The notes: generated from the sequence alone by a model not told the origin. A stretch of DNA of 64,000 bases from Oreohelix idahoensis (GCA_024509875.1 JAMPIV010019104.1:212774-276773), one strand, 5' to 3'. Counted from the first letter of the stretch, positions 33,986 to 44,885 are shown. Program-made: numbers and translations.

Positions 33986-35070
33986 TCAGAAGAATAAAAT
34001 TCCTGAGTCCACAGCGTAACAGGGAAAATGATTTGAAATCACTAATATTCTTCTGGGTATTAAAATGGGAAAATATGTGCTTGACAGCGCGAAAAGCAAT
34101 GATTTGCCTGAATTACAAGTAACAAGTCTCTGAAGGAAATTCCGGGGAATCAAGTCCCATTCACGTGTAAGAGCAGCTTCGAGCTGTTGCAGATTAGCTG
34201 GAGAACCTTGCCTGTAGACTCTGCGTCCAAGCTCGTCCCACAGATGTTCTATAGGGGACATGTCTGGTGATAGGGCAGGCCAATCAATCGTCATAATGCT
34301 CTGCTACTGTAGATAATGCTGCGTAATGCATGCGGTGTGCGCACGTGCGTTATCCTGCTGGAGAAGCTGCAAGTCTGGATAATTTGTGAACGCAGGAGCA
34401 ACCAATGCATCCAGAACCTCATCTCGATATGTCACAGCATTAACATTTCCACGGAAGACGCGAAGAGGCAAGCGATGGTGAAAACTGAATCCTCCCCAAA
34501 TGTGAATACTGCCACCTCCAAATCGGTTGTGCTGACGAACACAGCAATCTGCAAAGCGCTCTCCACACCGTCGCCAAATCCGCATACGTCCATCAGCAAA
34601 GGACATGTTGAATCTGCTCTCGTCTGTGAATAGGACAGCATTCCACTGCAGTCTAGTCCATCTGACATGTTGCTCTGCCCATTGCAGGCGCTGCTGACGA
34701 TGTCTGTGAGTCAAGTTTGGCCCAACATAAGGTCGTCTTGCAGTAAGGCCTGTATCTCTGAGTCGTCGTATGACTGTCATTCGAGAGCCTCGCCACGTCT
34801 ACCCACTATTGCTCTTGCTGTTTGACTTGCCGGGAGAGAACGATTCCTTAGGTGACTCAGCACAATATGACGATCTTGCGCAGGGGTAGTAACTCGTGGT
34901 TGGCCACTCCGAAGTCTATCCCGGGCACTGCCAGTGGTTCCGTAAAGTTCATTGAGACGTACAATAGTGCTGTGGTGGCAATTCATCCTTCTGGCAATGG
35001 CCCGCGAGCTCATTCCGGTCTCCAACATACCAATGGCTCGTTGGCGGTCGTTTTCAGATAGTCGTGGCAT
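33986..35070 (-). pseudogene. Tc1 transposase, copy 2, nearly complete
   Basis: The start Met-Pro-Arg-Leu-Ser is at 35070 and the helix-turn-helix follows. A single-base frameshift near 34785 moves the reading to the frame that holds Leu-Phe-Thr-Asp-Glu-Ser-Arg-Phe (first Asp, near 34640) and Gln-Gln-Asp-Asn-Ala-Arg-Ala-His-Thr (second Asp, near 34340). An in-frame TAG at 34304-34306 then precedes Leu-Ser-Pro-Asp-Met-Ser-Pro-Ile-Glu-His-Leu-Trp-Asp-Glu-Leu-Gly (Glu of the DD34E triad, near 34245). There are thus just two lesions in an otherwise full catalytic gene. Confidence 0.88.
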
Positions 35071-35364
35071 TTCAAGCACATGTACTGGGTGTTTTGTCTC
35101 CACGGCCTTTTTATACCGAGTATACTGCCACAACGCGTACACATTTTCAGGGTCATAGCTGTTGGGAATCGTGTTGCACGTGTAACTTTCATTGTTTTCA
35201 TGTAGTCTGTACACAAACCCGTGGGTTAAATCATGCACTTTCCATTCCAGCAGCCATTCGCTCTCTACCTCATGACAAACACGGAGAAAATCCATTCCAA
35301 CACTTTTTTTCCAGCTTCTCGGCATCAGTATATATAATAGTGGTGCGTTTTTAATGTGCTTCAG
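33986..35364 (-). mobile_element. Tc1-like element, copy 2, one end missing
   Basis: The 5' end on the minus strand is the same terminal repeat as copy 1 (35340-35364, then TA). The opposite end is not recognisable, so the element is truncated somewhere near 33980. Over the shared part it is nearly identical to copy 1, so both are young. Confidence 0.82.
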
Positions 35365-35666
35365 TATATATTCCCATTTCTCAGTTCAAATCCAAGATTG
35401 TGCTTCCGACGAATTTTCAATGAAAACCATTGTGTACTCCGGCTCTCAAATCAATCCAATCGAAAGCTCTGGATTATATGGGTAGGGGTGTTTAATTTAA
35501 TTCTTCCCCGCATGTTTTAAAATATTACATTTTAAAATTTCATCACGTGACCTCTTTCTAATGCTGTAATACTTCCGCTTGCATCTTGTTCAAAACTCAT
35601 AATCACCGTCTGTGAACTCAGTTGATGTCCAGATGCTACCTTCCAATATTGTCTCTCCAAGACAGA
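35365..35666. other. Spacer, no gene recognised
   Basis: About 300 bases between the Tc1 terminus and the CACTG element. Nothing recognised. Confidence 0.5.
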
Positions 35667-35863
35667 TTACACTGGCTAACACAAAAAAAAAATTTTTTAT
35701 TCTTTCTCTAACATTTCTATGTTTTTCTGGTCAATTTTAATGCGCTGTTTTTAAATCTGCAAACCGTTTTTCTCTATCAGGTCGGGATCTCTAGAAATAC
35801 GCAATTGAAGTTTTTTAACAACGCATACAGTATTACAACATCATTCTACAAGAAGTATAACAG

Positions 35864-37783
35864 TTATGTAGGCTTGAATTTCTTTGCAGTCGACTTTCGT
35901 CGGTGAATGGCATGTGGTACATCGCGATGAAGCATCCAACAATAATCGGCAAGCATGGTCACACTCCACCGACCTTGTTAACGTGACTCCATTACGGCGA
36001 TATCTTGATGGAATCGTTCTCCATGTTCATCGCTGACTTCGCCAAGGTTGTCAGGGAAAAAGTCAAGATGCGAATCGAGCAAACGGATTTTGAGGGACAT
36101 GTTACAGCCCATAATTCTGTATGCATCTATGCACTGCTTAACAATATGCACATAGTCGATTTCCCAGAAAGTTATCGACGATCGATTTGAATGCCATCCA
36201 TGCGCGAAGTTCACTACCATGTAACAAGTTCTTGAATTGTTTGTCTGCAATAACTTTCCTAATCTAAGGTCCTATAAAGATACCTTCCTTTATCTTTGCA
36301 TCGCTAACTTGCGGAAACTTTTCTCGAAGATAAGTGAAAGCTTTGCTCGTTTTATCTAACGCTTTTACGAAATTCTTCATGAGCCCCAACTTTATATGTA
36401 ACGGTGGAAAAATGATGCTGTCTTTGTTAACTAATGGCTCGTGTATTACATTTTTATGCCCGAGCTGCATACGATCCCTGATAGGCCACACCTTTCTTGC
36501 ATAATGTTCCTGTCTGTTGCGGCTGTCCCATTCACATAGGAAACAACAAAATTTAATATACCCAGTCTGCATGCCCGTGAGAATTGCAATGACCTTTAGG
36601 TCTCCACAAATCCGCCATTGGTAGTCATTGTACTTTATTTTTGCCAAAAGTATAGCCATATTGTCATAAGTTTCTTTCATATGAACAGAGCAGGCGACTG
36701 GAATTGATGAAAATAAATTTCCGTTATGCAATAACACGGCTTTTAGACTAGTCTTGGAAGAGTCGATGAAAAGTCACCATTCGTTGACTATGTGCTCATG
36801 ACCAAGGTGCACCATTAGACCGTTTACATCTTTGCAATAGCAAATGTCATCATCCATCTCAAAGTATTGAACAAGTTCTCCGTGTCTGTGACGAAATTTA
36901 TATATCGGAATTTCTTCTTCGATCCTTAACCACCGTCCGTCAAAGCAGTCAGTGGCCATCACGCCTAGTGGCGTCTTGTAGGGCAACAACAAATTGATTC
37001 CACTTTGCGCGGTCGGTGGCCATCCTTCGTACAGTGCCCCAACTCTGGTTCATTCTTTGCATCTCAGCCTCCACAGTCCTCCGCCAAGTTGTTTTTGGTC
37101 GGCCTCTCTTTCGCTTTCCTTCAGGGGTCCAAAACATAGCTGTTCTTGTGATGGCATCGGGGTCTCTTCTGAGGACATGACCAACCCAGCTCCAGCGTCT
37201 GCCGGATATGATGGTGTGCATGTCCTCTTGCTTGCTACGAGTAAGCAGATCTTGGTTGGTGATGGTATTCGGCCAAAAGATGCGGTGAATTTTTCTTAGG
37301 CATGTTGTGTGAAAAGAGGACAATTTTGACATTTCCTTCTCTGTGACTCTTCAGCATTCCGCACATCCAGGAAAAAACGGATAGACTTAATAAAATGTAT
37401 CGGAATATTGGGTGCTAAAAGATTCCATTCTTTGAGTCGTGAACCGAGTAGTTCCGCTTGTCCTTTGGTAAGAGCGAGATCACGTATTAGATCTGAAAGT
37501 TCTGAATGGTTAATTAAGTGAACACCATCATTCACCGGTATACAATCCAAGTCAGAATTAGTTTCTAAAGCAGGTAAACTATCACTGTCTGATGGTTCAT
37601 TCACGTCCAACGGATATTGTTCTGGTGGAACTGGGATCGGACACGTAATTGGATCATGAGGCACTGGTTTCGAAACCGATTCAATATTTGGATAAACCAC
37701 AGACTTTCTAGTTTTAAAAGTGAAACCATGGATATTTGTCAAGCAGAAGTAACAATCAGTAGCGTGATTTGTCGGTTCACGCC
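35864..37783 (-). pseudogene. Candidate CACTG transposase, copy 2, C-terminal and middle part
   Basis: This continues the gene that starts at 47402. It contains the third Cys pair (Cys-Tyr-Phe-Cys, near 37745), the acidic linker, and then, after the LINE-C insertion, the core. The core has Cys-Tyr-Cys-Lys-Asp (near 36840), Gly-Asp-Leu-Lys (near 36600), Cys-Phe-Leu-Cys-Glu-Trp-Asp-Ser (near 36535) and Gly-Glu-Arg-Phe-His-Gln-Asp-Ile (near 36020). It ends Lys-Lys-Phe-Lys-Pro-Thr. In several places where copy 1 is frameshifted this copy retains the frame, for example at 37455 and 36350. It has its own changes near 36775 and 36250. The two copies together define the family protein at about 540-560 residues (my estimate). 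Confidence 0.78.
36912..37397 (-). mobile_element. LINE-C 3' fragment with 9-bp duplication
   Basis: TATCGGAAT occurs at 36903-36911 and 37398-37406, and copy 1 of the host element has no such insertion. On the minus strand 37332-36949 encodes a LINE C-terminus: Phe-His-Thr-Thr-Cys-Leu-Arg-Lys-Ile, Trp-Val-Gly-His-Val-Leu-Arg-Arg, Trp-Thr-Pro-Glu-Gly-Lys-Arg-Lys-Arg-Gly-Arg-Pro. This is a third LINE type in the window, distinct from A, B and D, and heavily 5'-truncated. Confidence 0.85.
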
Positions 37784-40236
37784 TGTCGTGAATTATTCTA
37801 ATCCACATATATATAAATTATCAGGTAAATATAAAGCCTAACAAATACATTTAATAAAGAAAAGAGCAATGGTAAAAGAACAGTGCTGTCACAATGACTG
37901 TACTCGAAATCCCCTTGTTTTCTACTTCGTCGGCAAATTGTAACGCTTTCACGTTGATAGTAAAAGCCTACTGTGTCGCTGCACGCTTTCTTCAATGAAA
38001 CGTGTACTGTATTTCTTGGAAAAACCTTGAGATACGCAAGCTGATCAATGACCTAGATTTAATATTTCATTCATTCCATACACGGCGTAACTAAAAGACA
38101 GATAAAGCAGGAGAGAGAGAGGGGCGAATGAAGGCAGGACACATGCAACACTACACGCGTCGCGCGATTAATAGTAACGCAAATCCCACGTGTAAGGCCA
38201 CTAGCAATAACTTTTTTTCATATAGTCAGTGAAAAAGAAACACTACTACTACAAGAATCAGGTTTAAAAATATGAAAACTGTTTATTAGGAAATATGAAA
38301 TTCTACTGATTTACATCTAAGCTCCTGACTTTAGTATGACATAACAGTGGAAAAGGCAGGACAGGTGGCGGTTCTAAACAACGAAAAGGAATAAAGAACA
38401 AATATACGACTATCTTTGGAAAACACATGTTTTGAACGCAGCCACTTAGCTCTTTTAAATTTGTATATTTGGGTTCCTTAGGGCTTGCTGACAAAGAATA
38501 TGTAAAACGTTACGCAAATAGTCTAGGAATTACCAAATTATAACCAAAATAAAATAGTGGGGGTGCCTGACAGCATGAAATCATTTCTGCTCATAAAATT
38601 TTTTTATAACGTGTTTGAAAAAACATTACGTTACAAAAATAGCCTACCATGTTAACTCCTATTTGATTGGAGCGCAACAAATATAAGACTAAACACGATT
38701 GGTCGGGCTATAAATACTATCTTGTGTTGTCAGGGGAAACGTGAAAAGGAGTATTTTTTTTGAAAAGATGTGTAGACATGGTTTGATTGGGTAGAGCTGC
38801 GAATATACTCAATTCAGAGCGTCTGTTCATTGCCACATCTTGTAATAAACCTACTAAGAAGCAGTGCGTTGAGCACCAGTGTATATTTTTTATAAAATAA
38901 AGCCTGGGACATCGGCAGATCGGAGTTGTGCTATATTCATTGCCAGTCAACGAAACTGTTTATTATTTCCATAAATTGTGGTAAGCTTGAAATATTCAAT
39001 ATCTTTTAATGAAAATTGAATGTAAATTGATAATTTATGTCTGTATATATGTGTAGTTCAGTAGCGAACATGATGTAAAGCCTATGGTACTCCAGCCTGA
39101 ACAGAAGGTGTCGGAGGAAAGTAAAACTGCATGGAATGGCCAAACAGTACACTGACACCTAGATTATTGACTAGAAAGAAATAATGCTGGAATTGCAGAG
39201 GCGTAGTAACCATTAGGGAGGGAAATACTGGTATAAAGTATTTCAGATGAAGCTGACAGTTGGCCTAACGCTCTGAACTCAATGTTTGTGATGTATTGTG
39301 CTCAATGTAGAAATAGAGTGTAAATTAGTTCTGACGTAGAAGGTACAACCTTCTTGTTTCAGGGACCGTGGTCTTAAAGTTATTGAGCAGCACCTGGTCA
39401 GAGCTTTGCTGAAGCCAGAGGCGGACAGCATACTCCTTGGTCCATATAGCAACCAGTGGGGTGGCTCCAGAACTCATTAAAGTAATCGAGCAGAGGAGGC
39501 TTTTACTGCAGTCATCACGAAAGATAAGAGAGTGTGGCCATGGAGCTCAACATTATGTACCCCCATCTTAAAATGACATTGTAAAATAAAACTAAGAGGG
39601 GAATTTAATTGTTTTCATACCAGGAACTGAGAACATCTCCAATACTAGTTCCAATAGAAACAAACTATTGACGTCATGATGACAAATACCAACAGAGCTT
39701 GAACAAAACAAAACCAGTATTACCTCATATTACCACTACACAACTGACACACATAGGATACTATTAATAATATATGTCACTACAAGATTCATATTGATAA
39801 ATTCTGTACATATAACTTGTAATTAAAATTGATTGTGATTCCTGGTTCCCTTTGTATTTGAATCAGGACACATATACATTCATGACAGCACTGAATACAT
39901 ATTGTTATTTGAAAAGTTATCAGTGACTCCTTTAAGATATCCTCGTAGAGTGTTTTATGTATGTGAGTGTCACAGTGTTGTCAAGTGTGGTGGAATAAAT
40001 TAAATTGTTTATCTGTCTGTTGTTGTTATGACTTACACTTCATCATACACATACCCTAGACAAATAACGTAGTCATCACACTATTCCAGAATAATTCTGA
40101 CTGAGGTATACATATGTGGCAGCAAGTAAGGTTATCTATAATACACTACTCTTATTAGATATAGATACCTTCACAGCTGATCTCAGTCAGTACACTAAGT
40201 CCCCTATAAATATTTATAACATCCCACTTCACCACA
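37784..40236 (+). repeat. 5' LTR of the GMR1-like element
   Basis: It runs from TGTCGTGAATT to TTCACCACA (TG...CA, 2453 bp), unusually long for a gypsy LTR. The solo copy at 20026-22450 confirms both ends. A TATA-type CTATAAATAC (38708-38717) follows an inverted CCAAT box (GATTGGTCGG). AATAAA at 38896-38901 could end the R region, which would leave about 1.3 kb of U5. Confidence 0.95.
38698..38720 (+). promoter_or_regulatory. Predicted LTR promoter (CCAAT/TATA)
   Basis: GATTGGTCGG followed directly by CTATAAATAC is conserved in all three LTRs (also 20904 and 45822 for the TATA part), although the surrounding sequence has diverged in the solo copy. This is inference from motif and conservation only. 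Confidence 0.5.
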
Positions 40237-40241
40237 TATAT

Positions 40242-40264
40242 TGGGGTCTCGCTCTCGGGATTTG
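40242..40264 (+). promoter_or_regulatory. Primer-binding site candidate (tRNA-Pro-like)
   Basis: TGGGGTCTCGCTCTCGGGAT starts five bases after the 5' LTR. It resembles the tRNA-Pro primer site (TGGGGGCTCGTCCGGGAT), with small differences, and is followed by TTTGG as in a tRNA T-arm complement. The exact tRNA is uncertain. Confidence 0.5.
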
Positions 40265-40441
40265 GAATCTTTCCCTATTACAAATATTGGGGGTAATTCA
40301 CTTCAGGGAATAATAAGAAGTAAAAGGTATCCTTGGGTGAAAATAAATAAGGTTGAGCTCACAGTGCCTGTGTTGTCCTAAGTTAGTTAGTCATAGATAA
40401 AATTGTTTAGTTACATATTTTAGACATTTATCTGTTAGACA

Positions 40442-41587
40442 ATGGCCGACCTGGCAAAATTTCGATCTGCTGCTGTACAGACTGCGAAAGAGTTAGGAAT
40501 GGACGGACAAATTATGATTGCTTATGTCACGGCTGAATGTGACAAATATATTGAACGGGAAGAAAGAAGATTAGAAAAAGAGGCCGAAAGAAAGTTAGAG
40601 GCTGAGACTAAGAGGTTGCAGATTGAGGCTGACAAAGAGGCTAAAGCATTGGAAGCCGAGGAAAGAAGACAGGCTGCAGAAAGAGAAGAGAAAAAATTAG
40701 CTGCAGAAAGAGAAGAGAAGAGATTAGCTGCAGAAAGGGAAGCAGAAAAGGAGGAGAAGAGATTACAAAGGGAACATGAGTTACGACTAAGGGAGTTTGA
40801 GTTTCAGGGCCATGCTCCTGAAAATGGTGCCAGTCCCTTTGCCTCTGATGCCACTGCTAGCCAAGGAGCCTCAACCTCAGCTATGAATTTTCATTTAGAT
40901 CATTTTGTTGAGAAAGACGATGATATAGAGAGCTATCTAAATAGGTATGAACTATTAGCTACCACATATGGGTTAGAGAGAGAAAGGTGGAGCTTAAAGT
41001 TATCTCAAGGACTTCGTGGGGCAGCTTATGAAGTTTTTGCAAAAATGAGCAGAAGTGATCAGGAAAATTATGACATGCTAAAGCAGGCTCTTTTGTTAAG
41101 ATATGAAAAGAATGCAGAATTTTATAGGAAAAAATTTAGGAATGCTAAACTACTGTCAGGTGAAACCTATCACCAGTTCTCTGCACGAATAGAGACATAC
41201 TTGGAGAAATGGACTTCTCTGGGGAAAACCCAAGATCTTAAGGAAATGGTCCTTATAGAGCAATTAAGAGAGTCCATGGCTCCAGACCTGAGAAAGTTTC
41301 TCATGGAACAAGGTGCAGAGAGGCTGGGTGAGTTGCTAAATGTTGCTGAAAGGTATCAAGCAGCTCAAGCAGAGGTAACAGGTAATAAAAAGAAACAAGT
41401 GGATAACTTTAGGGCACCACAGAACTTTAATAAATTTGATCCTAGGGATCAAAACAAAGGTAAGCACCAGTTTGATAGGCCACGGTATGAAAATAAAAAA
41501 ATAAAACCCCACAATTCGATGAAAGGAAATATGATGAAAGAAAATCTTTCAACCAAGGAAAAAGGTGGTGTAAAAATTGTAAGATGA
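40442..41587 (+). CDS. gag: GMR1-like gag
   Basis: This 381-codon frame starts Met-Ala-Asp-Leu-Ala-Lys-Phe, 206 bases after the 5' LTR. Residues 35-125 form a long charged coiled coil rich in Glu, Lys and Arg. A Pro/Ser/Ala-rich hinge follows, then a capsid-like helical domain (about 150-315) with the gypsy-type Tyr-Leu-Asn-Arg-Tyr, Tyr-His-Gln-Phe and Leu-Arg-Glu-Ser-Met blocks. The protein should assemble the particle and bind RNA. No zinc knuckle lies in this frame. The CCHC knuckle is encoded just after it in the pol frame, so the last about 25 residues here are out-of-frame sequence after a shift in the A-rich stretch near 41493. Either a programmed -1 frameshift or a one-base mutation explains this. 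Confidence 0.88.
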   Translation: MADLAKFRSAAVQTAKELGMDGQIMIAYVTAECDKYIEREERRLEKEAERKLEAETKRLQIEADKEAKALEAEERRQAAEREEKKLAAEREEKRLAAEREAEKEEKRLQREHELRLREFEFQGHAPENGASPFASDATASQGASTSAMNFHLDHFVEKDDDIESYLNRYELLATTYGLERERWSLKLSQGLRGAAYEVFAKMSRSDQENYDMLKQALLLRYEKNAEFYRKKFRNAKLLSGETYHQFSARIETYLEKWTSLGKTQDLKEMVLIEQLRESMAPDLRKFLMEQGAERLGELLNVAERYQAAQAEVTGNKKKQVDNFRAPQNFNKFDPRDQNKGKHQFDRPRYENKKIKPHNSMKGNMMKENLSTKEKGGVKIVR

Positions 41588-44500
41588 ACAATCATGACAC
41601 TGACCATTGTAGAAGGAAACCTCCTCATTGTGCTGCTATGACATCGGGGAAAAAGGAAAAGAAGGTCAAACCTGAAGAACTACAGGAACCATACCACCCC
41701 CCAGTGTGTGAAGATGTCATCTGTAATGGTGTCACTATAAGGTGTTTATATGATACCGGTTTAGATTACGATTCCGTTGTGAGTTCTCACCTGGTGCAGG
41801 CCGATCAATACACCACAGAAACAGTGGAGATTCAAACTGCAACCAAGGATGTAGCTACCATGACACTTCCCGTCGCCCGAATAAAAGTGGAAGGAATCAT
41901 AAAAGCAGCAGTGATAAATGAGCCAATCTACCCTCTGATATTGGGGTGTAGATATGTCTTCTTGGGGAATCCCAAGAGACCTGTGATATTGGCAACAGTG
42001 CAGACCAGATCACAGTCTAAAAAGGAGGAGGATAATCCAATAAATACTCACCCAGATGAGATGAGGAAGGCACAGGCTGAGGACAAAACACTCAAGCCAT
42101 GTTTCAAGAAGTTGCCCAAATCTCATACACCTCCAGGCAAGGGAGAGTTTTATATGAAGAACAAACTGATATATAGGAAGGCTGGATCTGAATCCAATGG
42201 TCACGGACAGCTGGTCCTTCCCACTTCATATAGGACTAAAGTGTTGGAACTAGGGCATGCGATTCCCTTCAGTGGTCATATGGGAATCAGCGCAACAGGA
42301 CAGCGAATAGCTTGTCACTATTTCTGGCCAGGAATAACTGAAGATATCAAACGATATGTAAAATCCTGTCCAGAGTGCCAACGAGTAGCACCTAAACATT
42401 GGACTGCACCAGCAACTCTGGGGGAAATGCCCATAGTGGGAACACCCTTTGAGAGAGTTGCCGTGGATCTTGTGGGACCTCTCACCCGAACCAAGAGAAG
42501 GAACAGCTACATTCTGACTCTGGTGGACACTTGTTCTATGTGGGGAGAGGCAGTAGCCCTGTCATCGATTGATTCTAAACATGTGGCAGAGGCATTGCTC
42601 ACAATTTTCACAAGGTTAGGCTTTCCCAATCAAATCTTGACTGATAATGGCTCTCAGTTCAAGGGGAAACTAACTGAAGAAGTTTTCAGGATCTTCCAGG
42701 CCAAACACTTCCATTGTAGTGTGTACCATCCCCAAGGGAACGGCCAAGTGGAAAGATTTAACGGCACGTTGATGTCGATCCTGAGAAAGTTGGCACACGA
42801 AAAACCAGATACATGGGACCAGTACCTGCACGCCGCCCTCTTTGCTTATCGGGAGGTACCCCATAGTTCAACCGGTATGGCCCCGGCAACATTATTGTTT
42901 GGAAGGCCAATAAAAGGTCCACTCGAAGCTTTGTTAAGAACGTGGACTGATGAAAAGGCAGAGGAAAACATTACATCTTCATACCAATATGTGAATGAGC
43001 TGACCACTCGTTTAAAAACTGGCTGGAAACTTGCCAATGAAAATTTGAAACAAGCCAGGAAGAAACATGCTGCCTATTATAACAGGAAGGCGAAAGACAG
43101 AGATTTGGCGGTGGGAGAGAAGGTACTGCTTCTTCTCCCCGGGAGTCAGAATAAGTTACAGATTGGATGGCAAGGTCCATATACAGTTTTAGAGAAGGTG
43201 TCTAGAACAAATTATAAGATAGATAAGAAGGGGAAAGAAAAAATCTATCATGTGAATCTCCTGAAGAAATATTTGGAAAGAGAACATCAGGAAGAGACAC
43301 ACTTGTTGACCTTGTCCATCGCCATGGAGATGAAAAAGGAACCACTTTCATCATTTGAATATCCATTACACCCCTGTGAGACAGCAGCACAGGTGAAAAT
43401 CAGTACACATTTAACGAAAACTCAGAAAGAGAGAGTGCAACAGGTTCTAAATAATCATGCAGAGGTGTTAACAGACCGACCAGGGCATACAAACCTATTG
43501 GAATATGATATGAAACTGATAGACCCCACACCTGTCTGTATGAAACCATATTCGATTCCGTTTGCTAAGGAGAAAGCTTTGAAGGAAGAGATAGACTATC
43601 TGTTGAAGGAAGGAATTATTTCACACAGTGAATCTTCGTATAGTTCCGGTGTTGTGCTCTTAAGGAAGCCCTCTGGAGAACATAGACTCTGTATAGATTA
43701 CAGGAGACTGAATGCTATTACAGAAGGACAGGTGGATCCATTGCCGGATACAAATCAGCTGTTTGCCAGACTAAATAAAGCTAAATATTTCTCAAAAGTG
43801 GATCTGAGTAAAGGATACTATCAGATTCCAGTAAAGCCTGAGGTTAGACCATACCTAGCTTTTAGTACCTCAGAAGGACACTATGAGTTTAATAGATTGC
43901 CATTTGGATTGAAGAATGCGCCTAGTGTCTTCTCTAGAATGATGAGAAAATTATTGGACCCTCTGAATAATCCATGTATAACAAATTTCATGGATGATAT
44001 CCTTATAGCAACAGAAACATTTGAGGAACACATTGACTCTCTGAATATGCTGTTTGATCGACTTGGGGAAGCAAATTTAACAGCCCGACCAACCAAATGT
44101 TGCGTTGGATGTAAAGAATTGGAATTTTTGGGACACACAGTTTATCAGGGAAACATGACCCCTGACCCAAAGAATTTAGAGAAACTAAAGAAAGCCCCGA
44201 GACCACAAACCAAGAAGGACGTGAGATCCTTTGTCTCATTATGTGGTTTCTACCAGAAGTATATCAAAAACTTTAATTCCATATGTGCACCGTTAACTGA
44301 TTTGACACGTAAAGGACATCCAGATCGCATTACATGGACACCACAATGTGAAATGGCTTACCAGGAATTGAAGGAAAAGCTCACAAGCAAACCTATTTTG
44401 AAATTACCTGACTTAAGTCAAGAATTCATTGTAAGAACGGATGCCAGTAATATTGGGTTAGGTGCAACTCTACTACAGAAATCAGATGCATTGGATGGGG

Positions 44501-44802
44501 AATTAAGCCCAGTGGCATATGCTAGCAGAAAGTTGAATAAAGCTGAAATCAACTACTCAACTAGCGAAAAAGAATGTCTTGCAGTAATATGGGCAATAAA
44601 GAAATTCAATATTTATCTGTATGGGAAGGCATTTAAGTTGCAAACGGATCACAAACCTTTATCGTTTCTAGCACAGGCTAGGCATGAGAACTCTAGGTTA
44701 CTCCGATGGTCCTTACTTTTGGCTCCATATAATTTTAGCATTGAGTATATATCTGGAAAAAACAAATTTGGGAGCGGATTTTTTAAGCCGCCATCCGTGT
44801 GA
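41584..44802 (+). CDS. pol: GMR1-like pol: protease, integrase, reverse transcriptase, RNase H
   Basis: This is a 1072-codon open frame. Just upstream in the same frame (41569-41610) is a CCHC knuckle, Cys-x2-Cys-x4-His-x4-Cys, overlapping the Met. The protease has Asp-Thr-Gly (about residue 57). Integrase follows (about 210-570): HHCC zinc site, catalytic Val-Asp-Leu-Val-Gly-Pro, Thr-Asp-Asn-Gly-Ser-Gln-Phe and the Glu in Gly-Gln-Val-Glu-Arg-Phe, then a Gly-Pro-Tyr module. Reverse transcriptase comes next (about 660-860): Asp-Leu-Ser-Lys-Gly-Tyr-Tyr-Gln, Leu-Pro-Phe-Gly-Leu, catalytic Phe-Met-Asp-Asp. RNase H is last (about 950-1060): Asp-Ala-Ser, Glu-Lys-Glu-Cys, Thr-Asp-His-Lys. All catalytic residues are present. 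The final residues after the Ser-Gly-Lys-Asn block look altered. Confidence 0.93.
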   Translation: MNNHDTDHCRRKPPHCAAMTSGKKEKKVKPEELQEPYHPPVCEDVICNGVTIRCLYDTGLDYDSVVSSHLVQADQYTTETVEIQTATKDVATMTLPVARIKVEGIIKAAVINEPIYPLILGCRYVFLGNPKRPVILATVQTRSQSKKEEDNPINTHPDEMRKAQAEDKTLKPCFKKLPKSHTPPGKGEFYMKNKLIYRKAGSESNGHGQLVLPTSYRTKVLELGHAIPFSGHMGISATGQRIACHYFWPGITEDIKRYVKSCPECQRVAPKHWTAPATLGEMPIVGTPFERVAVDLVGPLTRTKRRNSYILTLVDTCSMWGEAVALSSIDSKHVAEALLTIFTRLGFPNQILTDNGSQFKGKLTEEVFRIFQAKHFHCSVYHPQGNGQVERFNGTLMSILRKLAHEKPDTWDQYLHAALFAYREVPHSSTGMAPATLLFGRPIKGPLEALLRTWTDEKAEENITSSYQYVNELTTRLKTGWKLANENLKQARKKHAAYYNRKAKDRDLAVGEKVLLLLPGSQNKLQIGWQGPYTVLEKVSRTNYKIDKKGKEKIYHVNLLKKYLEREHQEETHLLTLSIAMEMKKEPLSSFEYPLHPCETAAQVKISTHLTKTQKERVQQVLNNHAEVLTDRPGHTNLLEYDMKLIDPTPVCMKPYSIPFAKEKALKEEIDYLLKEGIISHSESSYSSGVVLLRKPSGEHRLCIDYRRLNAITEGQVDPLPDTNQLFARLNKAKYFSKVDLSKGYYQIPVKPEVRPYLAFSTSEGHYEFNRLPFGLKNAPSVFSRMMRKLLDPLNNPCITNFMDDILIATETFEEHIDSLNMLFDRLGEANLTARPTKCCVGCKELEFLGHTVYQGNMTPDPKNLEKLKKAPRPQTKKDVRSFVSLCGFYQKYIKNFNSICAPLTDLTRKGHPDRITWTPQCEMAYQELKEKLTSKPILKLPDLSQEFIVRTDASNIGLGATLLQKSDALDGELSPVAYASRKLNKAEINYSTSEKECLAVIWAIKKFNIYLYGKAFKLQTDHKPLSFLAQARHENSRLLRWSLLLAPYNFSIEYISGKNKFGSGFFKPPSV

Positions 44803-44885
44803 CGAGAATCACCCTAAACCCCAGAAATAATAATAAATTTCTCTATGTGTATATAGAATAAAGGACTGACATATAATGTCTGTTT

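Noticed and set aside
37798..38494. Identical 65- and 63-codon minus-strand frames in both LTRs
   Set aside because: Their identity only reflects LTR duplication. There is no conservation in the solo LTR and no recognisable domain.
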